A stretch of 6,138 bases of DNA, taken from positions 1-6,138 of the forward strand of contig CAJWOI010000175.1 in assembly GCA_913044255.1 (NCBI GenBank), given 5' to 3'. Of this stretch, positions 1-6,021 are shown piece by piece. This DNA is from an uncultured Alphaproteobacteria bacterium (GTDB lineage: Bacteria > Pseudomonadota > Alphaproteobacteria > UBA7887). Numbering within the stretch: position 1 is the stretch's first letter; every line of letters starts with the position of its first letter. Made by a program: the position numbers and the translations under genes. The notes below the pieces were generated by a model, which was not told where the DNA came from, ran no database searches, and saw only the letters and a program-made list of their open reading frames with translations.

Positions 1-787
1 CTAGAATAAAGATTAATTCATTTACCATGTGTTCTATGGTTGCTTCTCCCCGTTTTGCATCGGCACATGCAGCGTTTCCGCACGCGCCAGATTTGTGCAG
101 GTCTTGCGCCTGCCATGCAAATCGTGCTGGGCCATTTGGTGCGATTCGATTGTATGGTTTATCCAGCTTTATCGTGTTCGGTACGAAATTTTGCGCATGC
201 TCCATGCGCACAGATTCAGGGCGTAAATGAAGCATCATTGATGTTTCCACTTCTCCCGCGTGCAATCCGTGACGGAGCTCATCGTCGCTGAAAAGGTCGG
301 ACGGCGCGCCCAGTTGGAACGTGTCTGTGCTGACTACGAGCAGTTGATTTTTTGCACGTAAACGCTGGGCCACGATGTCAACGACCGGTGGCTGGCCACC
401 GTGGCTATTAAGAATCAGTATTTTCCGAATCCCTGTTTTACATACTTGTTCGCCAATTTGGACCCAGAGCTTAATAAGGGTCTCCGCGGTTGCAGTTAAT
501 GTGCCTGGGAAATCGCTGTGCTCGCTGCTTTCGCCAATTAACATTGTTGGGAGCGCCAAAAGAGTTAAGGTTTTGGGCGTTTTTGCTATGAGGTCGCGGA
601 CTATGCCCTCACTGATGCAGGTATCGGTATCGAGTGGCAGATGGGGACCATGTTGTTCAATAGCGGAGACAGGTAAAAGTGCAATTGTTCGAGTGGGTTC
701 CAAAATCATAAAATCATGGGTCGTGAGATCCCGCCAATAACCACTGGAGAGTGCGGTTAGATATTTGTCTCTCGGATTTCCGACCAT
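1..787 (-). CDS. Creatininase-family amidohydrolase (3' end off the window)
   Basis: 262 codons are visible from the ATG at 787 with no stop before the left edge. Creatininase-family proteins are about 240-270 residues, so only a short C-terminal tail is missing. Family members are cytoplasmic metal-dependent enzymes that open cyclic amides or hydrolyse related C-N bonds; creatinine amidohydrolase, formamide deformylases and the mycofactocin protein MftE belong here. The family motifs are in order: EQHGPHLPLDTD at residues 46-57 (E46, H48 and D57 are likely metal ligands), NSHGG at 129-133 (H131), HAGEVETS at 178-185 (E183), and a C-terminal A-x-A-x-x-G segment near 242-249. The second Glu that creatinine amidohydrolase carries just after the middle His is Gly here (HGG), so I would not call creatinine the substrate. 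The start is forced: an in-frame TGA lies three codons upstream, and only a weak GAAG precedes the ATG. An orphan open frame ends 47 bp upstream on the same strand. The family call is firm; the substrate is unknown. Confidence 0.9.
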   Translation of the reverse strand, partial: MVGNPRDKYLTALSSGYWRDLTTHDFMILEPTRTIALLPVSAIEQHGPHLPLDTDTCISEGIVRDLIAKTPKTLTLLALPTMLIGESSEHSDFPGTLTATAETLIKLWVQIGEQVCKTGIRKILILNSHGGQPPVVDIVAQRLRAKNQLLVVSTDTFQLGAPSDLFSDDELRHGLHAGEVETSMMLHLRPESVRMEHAQNFVPNTIKLDKPYNRIAPNGPARFAWQAQDLHKSGACGNAACADAKRGEATIEHMVNELIFIL

Positions 788-834
788 TATTGCTCATCTT
801 CAAAAGAATTTTGTGTCATTTTTGAAATCAATAT

Positions 835-1035
835 TTACTTTAACTCATCCCAAATATTGTCAAATGCGTCTTGCAAATCAGGCTGTTGGTTCCCAGGCTT
901 GAGGTACATTTCTAGAAACTTAAGTAGCCTCCAGTCTATTGGGGCTAACTTTACTACGCTCGAAGCTGTTTCACTGTCTTCATACAGTACACTGGAAGGG
1001 AAATAGGGCGAGTCATTAACTGGGCCGAGCGTACG
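835..1035 (-). pseudogene. Probable 3' remnant of an unidentified gene
   Basis: The minus strand has a 66-codon open frame bounded upstream by TAG (1038-1036) and ending in TAA (837-835). Its translation reads like real protein, for example VVKLAPIDWRLLKFLEMYL and then DAFDNIWDELK at the C-terminus. There is no ATG, GTG or TTG where a start would be expected. The only ATG leaves about 25 residues, and a CTG further up has no Shine-Dalgarno sequence. The frame upstream of the TAG is closed within a few codons. The simplest reading is the decayed or truncated end of a gene that once preceded the creatininase gene, which starts 47 bp downstream in the same direction. I do not recognise the family. 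It could instead be a chance open frame or a small gene with a rare start codon. Confidence 0.35.
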
Positions 1036-1120
1036 CTATAGCTCCGGGGCTGATACTCAAAGATCCCCTTAAAATAGGTTCGTATTTAGAGAATCGCTTT
1101 CGTATAGTTGGTGAAAATGA

Positions 1121-1147
1121 GTGGACCGGGCATGGCACCCGGCCCAC
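1121..1147. repeat. GC-rich inverted repeat, possible hairpin
   Basis: GTGGACCGGG (1121-1130) pairs with CCCGGCCCAC (1138-1147) across a 7-base loop, with one A/C mismatch at the fifth pair. On the minus strand it is followed by TCATTTTC, a weak T-tract, so it could act as a terminator for minus-strand transcription, but no minus-strand gene ends just before it. On the plus strand no T-run follows. A protein-binding site or leader structure is also possible. Confidence 0.5.
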
Positions 1148-1216
1148 TGCAAGTAAACGAGGGAAGTGCGGTCATGTTTGGGCTTGAATCATCAAACTCG
1201 AACACTCAAGATGGAT

Positions 1217-1222
1217 TATAAT
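1217..1222 (+). promoter_or_regulatory. Candidate -10 box for trxB
   Basis: A perfect TATAAT lies 124 bp before the trxB start codon. Spacings of 16-19 bp upstream show no good -35 match (at best two of six bases), and there is no TG extension. Transcription would start near 1229, so the palindrome at 1244-1258 would sit just downstream of the start point and a half-site (TGCGAAT, 1222-1228) would overlap the -10 edge. The weak -35 suggests dependence on an activator or a weak basal promoter. Confidence 0.45.
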
Positions 1223-1243
1223 GCGAATGCGACTTAAATGCAA

Positions 1244-1258
1244 TGCGAATTATTCGCA
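1244..1258. promoter_or_regulatory. 7-1-7 palindrome, candidate Fur-family operator
   Basis: TGCGAAT-T-ATTCGCA is a perfect inverted repeat of 7-base arms around one central base. This is the architecture of Fur/PerR/Zur-family boxes (TGnnAAT-n-ATTnnCA). An extra copy of the arm, TGCGAAT, lies at 1222-1228 on the -10 box. Its position just downstream of the presumed transcription start would suit a repressor of trxB. Which metal or signal is sensed cannot be told from the site. Confidence 0.5.
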
Positions 1259-1260
1259 AC

Positions 1261-1276
1261 TGAGTGGCCGGCCCAC
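1261..1276. repeat. Short partial copy of the 1118-1147 repeat
   Basis: TGAGTGGCCGGCCCAC joins the left end (TGAGTGG, also at 1118-1124) and right end (CCGGCCCAC, also at 1139-1147) of the inverted repeat further upstream, as if the loop and inner stem had been deleted. It is itself nearly palindromic. It lies only two bases beyond the Fur-like box. The function is unknown. Confidence 0.4.
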
Positions 1277-1335
1277 ACCCCGGGCGGATCACAGGGATGA
1301 GTGCTCATTCTTAGCGATATATGCAGTCAAGACTT

Positions 1336-1340
1336 AGGTG
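1336..1340 (+). promoter_or_regulatory. Ribosome binding site that sets the trxB start
   Basis: AGGTG lies 5 bases before the ATG at 1346 and 8 before the ATG at 1349. The upstream in-frame GTG at 1301 has no comparable site at suitable spacing, so translation should start at 1346 or 1349. Confidence 0.6.
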
Positions 1341-1345
1341 ATTTC

Positions 1346-2308
1346 ATGATGTCTTCTAAATACAGCAAAGTTCTCATACTCGGTTCTGGACCTGCAGGTC
1401 TCACAGCGTCAATTTATGCGGCGCGCGCCAATTTACACCCCGTTTTGGTGCACGGACTACAACCTGGTGGGCAAATGACAATTACGACGGACGTTGAAAA
1501 TTATCCTGGGTTTGCAGACGTAGTGCAGGGCCCGTGGCTGATGGAACAAATGAAAAGGCAGGCGACCGCAGTCGGAACTGATATGGTGACCGACATAATT
1601 ACAGAAGTAGATTTTACTCAACGGCCATTTGTGTGTGTTGGAGATTCCGGCGGGCATTATCAAGGAGAAAGTTTAGTCATAACTACCGGAGCGCAAGCGC
1701 GGTGGCTTGGTCTGGAGAGTGAGGAGCGCTATCAAGGTTTTGGGGTCTCGGCTTGTGCAACTTGCGATGGATTTTTTTTCCGCGGGAAAACGGTGGCGGT
1801 GGTTGGTGGAGGTAATACAGCGGTGGAGGAGGCGCTTTTTTTGACAAATTTCGCGTCCAAAGTTTGGCTCATACATCGACGCGATGAATTGAGAGCGGAA
1901 AAAATGTTGCAGGACCGATTGTTTGCAAATGATAAGGTCGAGGTGATCTGGAACCATCGTGTCGAAGAAATATTGGGTGGGACTGATCCGAAGGTTGTTA
2001 CCGGCGTGCAACTCAGAAACATCCATGATGGAGTTATGCGCAATGTTCCAGTAGATGGGCTGTTTGTTGCGATAGGCCACACACCAAATACGTCATTATT
2101 TAGAGGCCATTTGGAGATGGATCAGGAAGGGTATATTAATACCGAGTCCGGTAGCACCCGGACAAGTATCTCAGGTGTGTTCGCCGCTGGCGATGTCCAG
2201 GACAAGATCTATCGACAGGCCGTAACTGCAGCGGGCTCTGGGTGTATGGCCGCTCTTGAGGCGGAGAAATACTTGGCTAGTCGTGATAGTGCGCAAGCAG
2301 CCGAGTGA
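1346..2308 (+). CDS. trxB: Thioredoxin-disulfide reductase TrxB (EC 1.8.1.9)
   Basis: This cytoplasmic FAD enzyme reduces thioredoxin with NADPH. The 320-residue product is almost exactly the length of Escherichia coli TrxB and colinear with it. Visible motifs are the FAD-binding GSGPAG (13-18), the redox-active CATC in the SACATCDGFF segment (C137, C140), the NADPH-binding GGGNTA (154-159), HRR (177-179) for the 2'-phosphate, and the C-terminal FAD motif GVFAAGD (277-283) followed by the I-Y-R-Q-A region. All catalytic parts are present. The ATG at 1346 gives an N-terminus that aligns residue for residue with the E. coli protein; the ATG at 1349 is an alternative, and the GTG at 1301 would add 15 unmatched residues. 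A TATAAT box and a Fur-like palindrome precede it. A lysR gene follows after 65 bp with no hairpin between, so the two are probably co-transcribed. Confidence 0.97.
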   Translation: MMSSKYSKVLILGSGPAGLTASIYAARANLHPVLVHGLQPGGQMTITTDVENYPGFADVVQGPWLMEQMKRQATAVGTDMVTDIITEVDFTQRPFVCVGDSGGHYQGESLVITTGAQARWLGLESEERYQGFGVSACATCDGFFFRGKTVAVVGGGNTAVEEALFLTNFASKVWLIHRRDELRAEKMLQDRLFANDKVEVIWNHRVEEILGGTDPKVVTGVQLRNIHDGVMRNVPVDGLFVAIGHTPNTSLFRGHLEMDQEGYINTESGSTRTSISGVFAAGDVQDKIYRQAVTAAGSGCMAALEAEKYLASRDSAQAAE

Positions 2309-2373
2309 CGCAATTCAGTCCTGCCGTCATTTGAGATGGGCCGTGACCAAGGATAACTTAGCAATCGAAAAAG

Positions 2374-3264
2374 ATGAATTGGGATAAACTCAGAATTTTT
2401 CATGTTGTTGCGGATACCGGTAGTTTTACTCGTGCTGGTGGTGTGCTTAATTTGAGCCAATCTGCGGTAAGTCGACAGATTCGCGGCCTGGAGGAATCCC
2501 TAAACCTGACACTCTTCCATCGTCATGCACGGGGCTTACTTCTAACCGAGCAGGGAGAGGAGTTGTTTCAAACGGCTCGAGATGTTTTTGCAAAGTTGGC
2601 TATGACAGAAGCAAGGTTGACGGAAAGTAAGGAGCGTCCTAAGGGCCCACTGCGTATTACCACTACTGTGGGGTTTGGCTCCTTGTGGCTGACCGAACAC
2701 ATCGGTGAGTTTCTAGATTTGTACCCCGACATTACCGTTAGTCTTTTGGTTGCGGATGTGGAGCTTGATTTAACCATGAGGGAGGCTGACGTTGCTATCC
2801 GAGTGCAGCCACCAACGCAACCAGACTTAATACAGCGCCATTTGTTTACTGGGCACTTGGGTATCTATGCAGCCCCGGCGTATTTGAATCGTTTTGGCGC
2901 TCCGTCGAGTGTATCGGAGTTGACGCACCATCGGGTCATTAGTTTCGGTTCGGAAATGCCGTCACCGTTCACAGGACACAACTGGTTGGTTAACGAAATT
3001 CATACCATATTACCGAACTTCGAGGCGTCTTTAACGGTCAACAATGTCTATGGTATGCTTCGTTCCGTTCAGAACGGGATCGGAATTGCCACACTCCCTT
3101 CATTTTTGTCCGATCAACAAGAAAATCTTGTGCGCATCCTAGACCGTCTTGAGATCCCGTCTGCAGATGCCTATTTTGTTTATCCGTCTGAACTAAAGGA
3201 TTCACGGCGCATCACTGTGTTTCGGGATTTTCTGCTGCAAAAGGTTTCCCAAACATCATTTTAA
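2374..3264 (+). CDS. LysR-family transcriptional regulator
   Basis: The 296-residue product has the usual LysR length and two-domain layout. Residues 1-62 form the winged helix-turn-helix, including GSFTRAGGVLNLSQSAVSRQI and the wing LLLTEQGEEL. A linker helix follows, then an effector-binding periplasmic-fold domain from about residue 90 to the end, with R-I-T-T-T-V-G-F-G at its first strand and A-D-V-A-I-R near 141-146. Such proteins bind DNA as tetramers and switch a target promoter in response to a small ligand. The effector and targets are not visible. Position behind trxB on the same strand suggests shared transcription; I recall that this subtype (N-terminus MNWDKLRIFH) often neighbours trxB in alphaproteobacteria, but that is memory, not a search. 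No strong Shine-Dalgarno precedes the ATG: AAGGA lies about 20 bases away and only GAAAAAG is adjacent. It converges on the aminotransferase gene with a 17-bp gap. Confidence 0.93.
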   Translation: MNWDKLRIFHVVADTGSFTRAGGVLNLSQSAVSRQIRGLEESLNLTLFHRHARGLLLTEQGEELFQTARDVFAKLAMTEARLTESKERPKGPLRITTTVGFGSLWLTEHIGEFLDLYPDITVSLLVADVELDLTMREADVAIRVQPPTQPDLIQRHLFTGHLGIYAAPAYLNRFGAPSSVSELTHHRVISFGSEMPSPFTGHNWLVNEIHTILPNFEASLTVNNVYGMLRSVQNGIGIATLPSFLSDQQENLVRILDRLEIPSADAYFVYPSELKDSRRITVFRDFLLQKVSQTSF

Positions 3265-3281
3265 AAAATATATTTGACTCT

Positions 3282-4184
3282 CTAAGATAATTTCTTGATT
3301 GGTGTCCCGTGCCAACCAGAACCACGTTTTTCCCAGTAAAGATCACGTAGCGCTCGAGTGATGGGGCCTACCAATCCGTCACCAATGATCTGGTTGTTTA
3401 CAGTTGTGACTGGAATGATGCCGCCAGCTGTTGATGATATAAACACTTCTCCGCTGTTTGTGATTTGCGTTGCGGGGATTGACGTGGCCGTGCATCGTAT
3501 CTCCAATTCAGCGCAAAGCTCGAACAATGTTCGGCGGGTCATGCCGTCCAACACCCCGCTTTCCGGCGTGGTTATGCCGCCGTTTTGGACTAAAAATAGA
3601 TTGAATCCAGGGCCTTCTGTTATGTGGCCATTTCGATCTAGGAGGACGACGGTATCACCACCGCGATCGTAGGCATCCAACAGCGCCATTTCAAAATCCA
3701 ACCAGTGATAATGTTTAATTGTTGGATCAACGGACTCAGGCGGGATGCGGCAAATCGAACTAACAACCAAATGCAGGCCTTTATCTTGTTGTTGTGGGGT
3801 TGCTATCCAGACATAAGGAATGCAAAAGGCGTAGAATTGGTTTTTGCAACGCCTTGGATCTCGAACTCCGATTGGTGGCACCCCTCGAGTCATGATGATT
3901 TGCACGTAGGCATCATTAAGACCTGTGCGGCAAACACACTCATTCATTATGGAATGAATCTGGTTTCGGCTGTACGGGCAAGTCATTCTTAGTTTGGCAA
4001 CGTTTCTCTCAAATCGATCCAGATGATCATCTAGTCTGAAAAAAAGCCCGCCCCAAACCGATATTGTGTCCTGATTGGCATCAGAGCGTAAGAAACCCCA
4101 GTCTAAAAGAGGAATTCGCGCCTGGTCTATCGGCTGGTATTCTCCGTCGATGAAGGCGACCCCGGCCTTGTGCTGGTTTGACAT
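3282..4184 (-). CDS. Class IV PLP aminotransferase (branched-chain/D-amino acid/(R)-amine type)
   Basis: This 300-residue protein is a fold-type IV pyridoxal-phosphate aminotransferase, a cytoplasmic enzyme moving amino groups between an amino acid or amine and a 2-oxo acid. Visible features are FRLDDHLDR (R50, a cofactor-phosphate residue), the Schiff-base lysine K157 in SVDPTIKHYHW, E190 in ITEG that contacts the pyridine nitrogen, LDGMTRR (212-218) and STAGG (251-255). The run of motifs, including I-P-Y-V-W-I, H-W-L-D-F and G-P-I-T-R, resembles the (R)-selective amine transaminase/D-amino acid branch more than housekeeping IlvE, but the substrate cannot be fixed. An oddity is SDANQDT at 34-40, where relatives I recall have an aromatic residue in place of Gln38. 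The ATG at 4184 is chosen because AGGA sits 6 bases upstream; a TTG at 4220 would add 12 residues without homology and without a ribosome site. It is the last gene of the msrP-HAD-aminotransferase block, 54 bp after the HAD stop. Confidence 0.9.
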   Translation of the reverse strand: MSNQHKAGVAFIDGEYQPIDQARIPLLDWGFLRSDANQDTISVWGGLFFRLDDHLDRFERNVAKLRMTCPYSRNQIHSIMNECVCRTGLNDAYVQIIMTRGVPPIGVRDPRRCKNQFYAFCIPYVWIATPQQQDKGLHLVVSSICRIPPESVDPTIKHYHWLDFEMALLDAYDRGGDTVVLLDRNGHITEGPGFNLFLVQNGGITTPESGVLDGMTRRTLFELCAELEIRCTATSIPATQITNSGEVFISSTAGGIIPVTTVNNQIIGDGLVGPITRALRDLYWEKRGSGWHGTPIKKLS

Positions 4185-4190
4185 CGGCAT

Positions 4191-4194
4191 TCCT
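4191..4194 (-). promoter_or_regulatory. Ribosome binding site that sets the aminotransferase start
   Basis: On the minus strand AGGA lies 6 bases before the ATG at 4184. It abuts the ATG at 4190 directly, which is too close for use, and lies inside the extension that would start at the TTG at 4220. This favours 4184 as the true start. Confidence 0.55.
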
Positions 4195-4238
4195 ACGCCC
4201 GCGCATGCGTTGTTAGACAAATTGTTTCAAAATATCCC

Positions 4239-4964
4239 TTAAGTTTTGAAATCCGCTTCGTAGGATTTTCCAAAATAGTTGGTCACCAAGCCTGGTAACA
4301 GGTCCATATCGGAAAAGGTTTCTGCGCCTGCCTGAGACAAAGAGTGCGCAAGATCGGATGAAGCATGTTCGGCGCCCGAGTAGCCAAATACTTTCATGCC
4401 GGCGGCTCGTCCGCCGGTTACACCAGGCACGCTGTCCTCTACCACCACGCAGGCATGAGGTCTGATATCGAACTGAAGTGCAGCATGCAGAAATAAATCG
4501 GGATATGGCTTCCCACGTTGTACTTGCTGAGTGCTGAATAGTGCGTCTCCAAAGTGGTGTCGGAGTCCAGTCACAGCCAATGAAAGTTGAATTTTTTCAG
4601 GAGCACCTGATGACGCAACGCATTTCGGGAACAGGATCCGATCTAGAGCCCCACCAATCCCAGGGACTGGCTCGAGGTGTTTACGAAAAGCTGTATAGGT
4701 CTTGGCACGAAGGCGTTCACAAAAACCATCTGAAAGTTTTCGACCCAAGTCCCCTTCTACCTGATCAATTATCGAAGCTAGATCTCGACCTACAAAGCGC
4801 GAGATGGATTCCTCAAAAGTACATGGATACCCCTCCTGGACTAGCGCTCTCGCCAATATACGATTTGCAATAGGCTCCGAGTTTACCAGCACGCCATCGC
4901 AATCAAAAATCACCAGAGCGGAATTCCTCGGAAGCGTTCCGACTGAGTCGGTGACGTTTGTCAC
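4239..4964 (-). CDS. HAD-superfamily phosphatase, beta-phosphoglucomutase-like
   Basis: The 241-residue product carries the full haloacid dehalogenase set. Motif I is DCDGVLVNSEP, with nucleophile D21 and acid/base D23. The helical cap covers about residues 30-100. Motif II is VASSG (S118), motif III is K152 in GKPYPD, and motif IV is VVEDSVPGV (E176, D177). This subgroup (CbbY/Gph/YieH-like, cap type C1) hydrolyses or isomerises small sugar or organic phosphates in the cytoplasm; the substrate cannot be read from sequence. The residue after V-L-V is Asn where Asp is commoner. The start is GTG at 4964, overlapping the msrP stop by 4 bases (GTGA), with no Shine-Dalgarno, which suggests translational coupling to msrP. 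No in-frame start downstream keeps motif I with a normal leader. The aminotransferase gene follows on the same strand. Confidence 0.92.
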   Translation of the reverse strand: MTNVTDSVGTLPRNSALVIFDCDGVLVNSEPIANRILARALVQEGYPCTFEESISRFVGRDLASIIDQVEGDLGRKLSDGFCERLRAKTYTAFRKHLEPVPGIGGALDRILFPKCVASSGAPEKIQLSLAVTGLRHHFGDALFSTQQVQRGKPYPDLFLHAALQFDIRPHACVVVEDSVPGVTGGRAAGMKVFGYSGAEHASSDLAHSLSQAGAETFSDMDLLPGLVTNYFGKSYEADFKT

Positions 4965-5941
4965 ATATAGAGGCTTTCGTTCTTTAGGTCCGCGTACAGA
5001 TGTGCCACAAATTCGCCGTACCCGTTGTAGAGCTGGGTGGGGACACGCTCATTGGAGCCCAACATTTTCTCTGTCGACTGGCTCCAGCGCGGATGCGGGA
5101 TCTGTGGATTGACGTTTGCCCAGAACCCGTATTCTTTGCTTGCAATTTCTTGCCAAAAGTTCACTGGACGTTCATCCGTAAAGGTAAATTGCTGTATCGA
5201 TTTGATCGATTTGAAGCCGTATTTCCAGGGCACAATTAATCGTAGTGGGGCGCCGTTTTGGTGGGGCAGGGGTTTGCCATATGCGCCGACTACGAGCATT
5301 GACATCTCGTTAACTGCTTCGTTTATTGTTAAGCCCTCCACATAAGGCCATGGCAACCATGTTTGGCGCTGGCCTGGGGCGATGTCTGGCAAATCAAAAC
5401 CGGTCATTTTTAAGTACTTTGCTCCACTCAGTGGCCTAGCCATATCAACGAGAGATTTTAACGGAAACCCAGTCCATGGCACCGCAATCGACCAGGCTTC
5501 AACACAACGATGGCGAAGCAGACGCTCTTCAAGACCCATCTTCTGAATTAACTCGTCGGCACTCAGTGTGATGGGTTTTTCAACTAGTCCGTCCAGACGT
5601 AACTGCCACGGTTGAAGAGGCAACCGCATCGCGCTTTTCCAAACATTTTTGTGAGAGCCAAATTCAAAAAAATTGTTGTAAGTGGTTACGAGACGTTCTG
5701 GAGTTAGCGGACGATCCAACACATAAAGATCGTTGGTGGGTGCGGGAAAAAGATTAGAGAGGGGACCTTCGGCAGCATATCCTGTAGACACGCAGAGTTT
5801 CTTTCCTAGGCTGATCCCTGTCGTGCCTAGCAGTGTTCCAGCGGCAACGCGTTTAGAAAAATCACGGCGGTTCCAGAAAATTATTTCCGGAGTTGCCTCG
5901 TTTTCGGGTAAAAACCACCCTGGCGTTGTTTTTACGAGCAT
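4961..5941 (-). CDS. msrP: MsrP, periplasmic protein-methionine-sulfoxide reductase catalytic subunit
   Basis: MsrP (formerly YedY) is a molybdopterin enzyme that reduces methionine sulfoxide in periplasmic proteins, taking electrons from the membrane heme protein MsrQ. The 326 residues match the family length (E. coli about 334). A Tat signal is clear: NRRDFSK with R25-R26, a weakly hydrophobic stretch 32-46 and a likely cleavage near 56-58. The Mo-ligand cysteine is C146 in RHRCVEAWS. The cofactor-binding segments HQNGAPLR (227-234) and WKYGFKSIKSI (239-249) are intact. The ATG at 5941 gives the PEN-x-ATPE N-terminus typical of alphaproteobacterial members, though no Shine-Dalgarno is seen. 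It is first of a minus-strand block, overlapping the HAD gene by 4 bases. msrQ, usually directly downstream, is absent here. A possible Mo-enzyme gene ends 80 bp upstream, so read-through from it is possible; no clear promoter is visible in the gap. Confidence 0.96.
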   Translation of the reverse strand: MLVKTTPGWFLPENEATPEIIFWNRRDFSKRVAAGTLLGTTGISLGKKLCVSTGYAAEGPLSNLFPAPTNDLYVLDRPLTPERLVTTYNNFFEFGSHKNVWKSAMRLPLQPWQLRLDGLVEKPITLSADELIQKMGLEERLLRHRCVEAWSIAVPWTGFPLKSLVDMARPLSGAKYLKMTGFDLPDIAPGQRQTWLPWPYVEGLTINEAVNEMSMLVVGAYGKPLPHQNGAPLRLIVPWKYGFKSIKSIQQFTFTDERPVNFWQEIASKEYGFWANVNPQIPHPRWSQSTEKMLGSNERVPTQLYNGYGEFVAHLYADLKNESLYM

Positions 5942-6021
5942 ATTGGAACGATTGTCATGCTGAGGTTAGGTATTGTTGCGACTTTACTGACATTGATCGG
6001 CTATGTCGCTGGACGGGCCCC

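Larger units (their letters stand above)
1036..1345. other. Non-coding regulatory stretch upstream of trxB
   Basis: About 310 bases separate the orphan minus-strand frame from the trxB start. I found no convincing gene on either strand. The stretch holds a GC-rich inverted repeat (1121-1147), a related shorter element (1261-1276), a TATAAT box (1217-1222), a 15-bp palindrome (1244-1258) and a short ATGAG-TG-CTCAT palindrome (1297-1308). The left part, 1036-1120, shows nothing I can name. The signals cluster on the trxB side, so this is best read as the trxB promoter and 5' leader. Confidence 0.6.

Noticed and set aside
375..740. 121-codon plus-strand frame
   Set aside because: It lies antisense to the creatininase gene, whose family motifs are unmistakable; its own translation shows no domain.
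1133..1152. Sigma-54-like promoter (TGGCAC ... TGCA)
   Set aside because: The GG and GC elements are about three bases too far apart for a -24/-12 promoter.
1174..1221. 15-codon leader peptide frame on the plus strand, upstream of trxB
   Set aside because: The frame has a GAGG-like sequence upstream but at long spacing, no run of a regulatory amino acid, and it ends on the -10 box, so it would lie upstream of the likely transcript.
1301..1345. N-terminal extension of TrxB from the GTG at 1301
   Set aside because: The 15 extra residues have no counterpart in TrxB, and the Shine-Dalgarno AGGTG points to the ATG at 1346.
1673..2082. Two overlapping minus-strand frames of 116 and 135 codons
   Set aside because: Both are antisense shadows inside trxB, in the cysteine and NADPH motif region.
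4185..4220. Aminotransferase start at TTG 4220
   Set aside because: It is a rare start codon without a ribosome site and adds residues lacking family similarity; AGGA with ideal spacing precedes the ATG at 4184.
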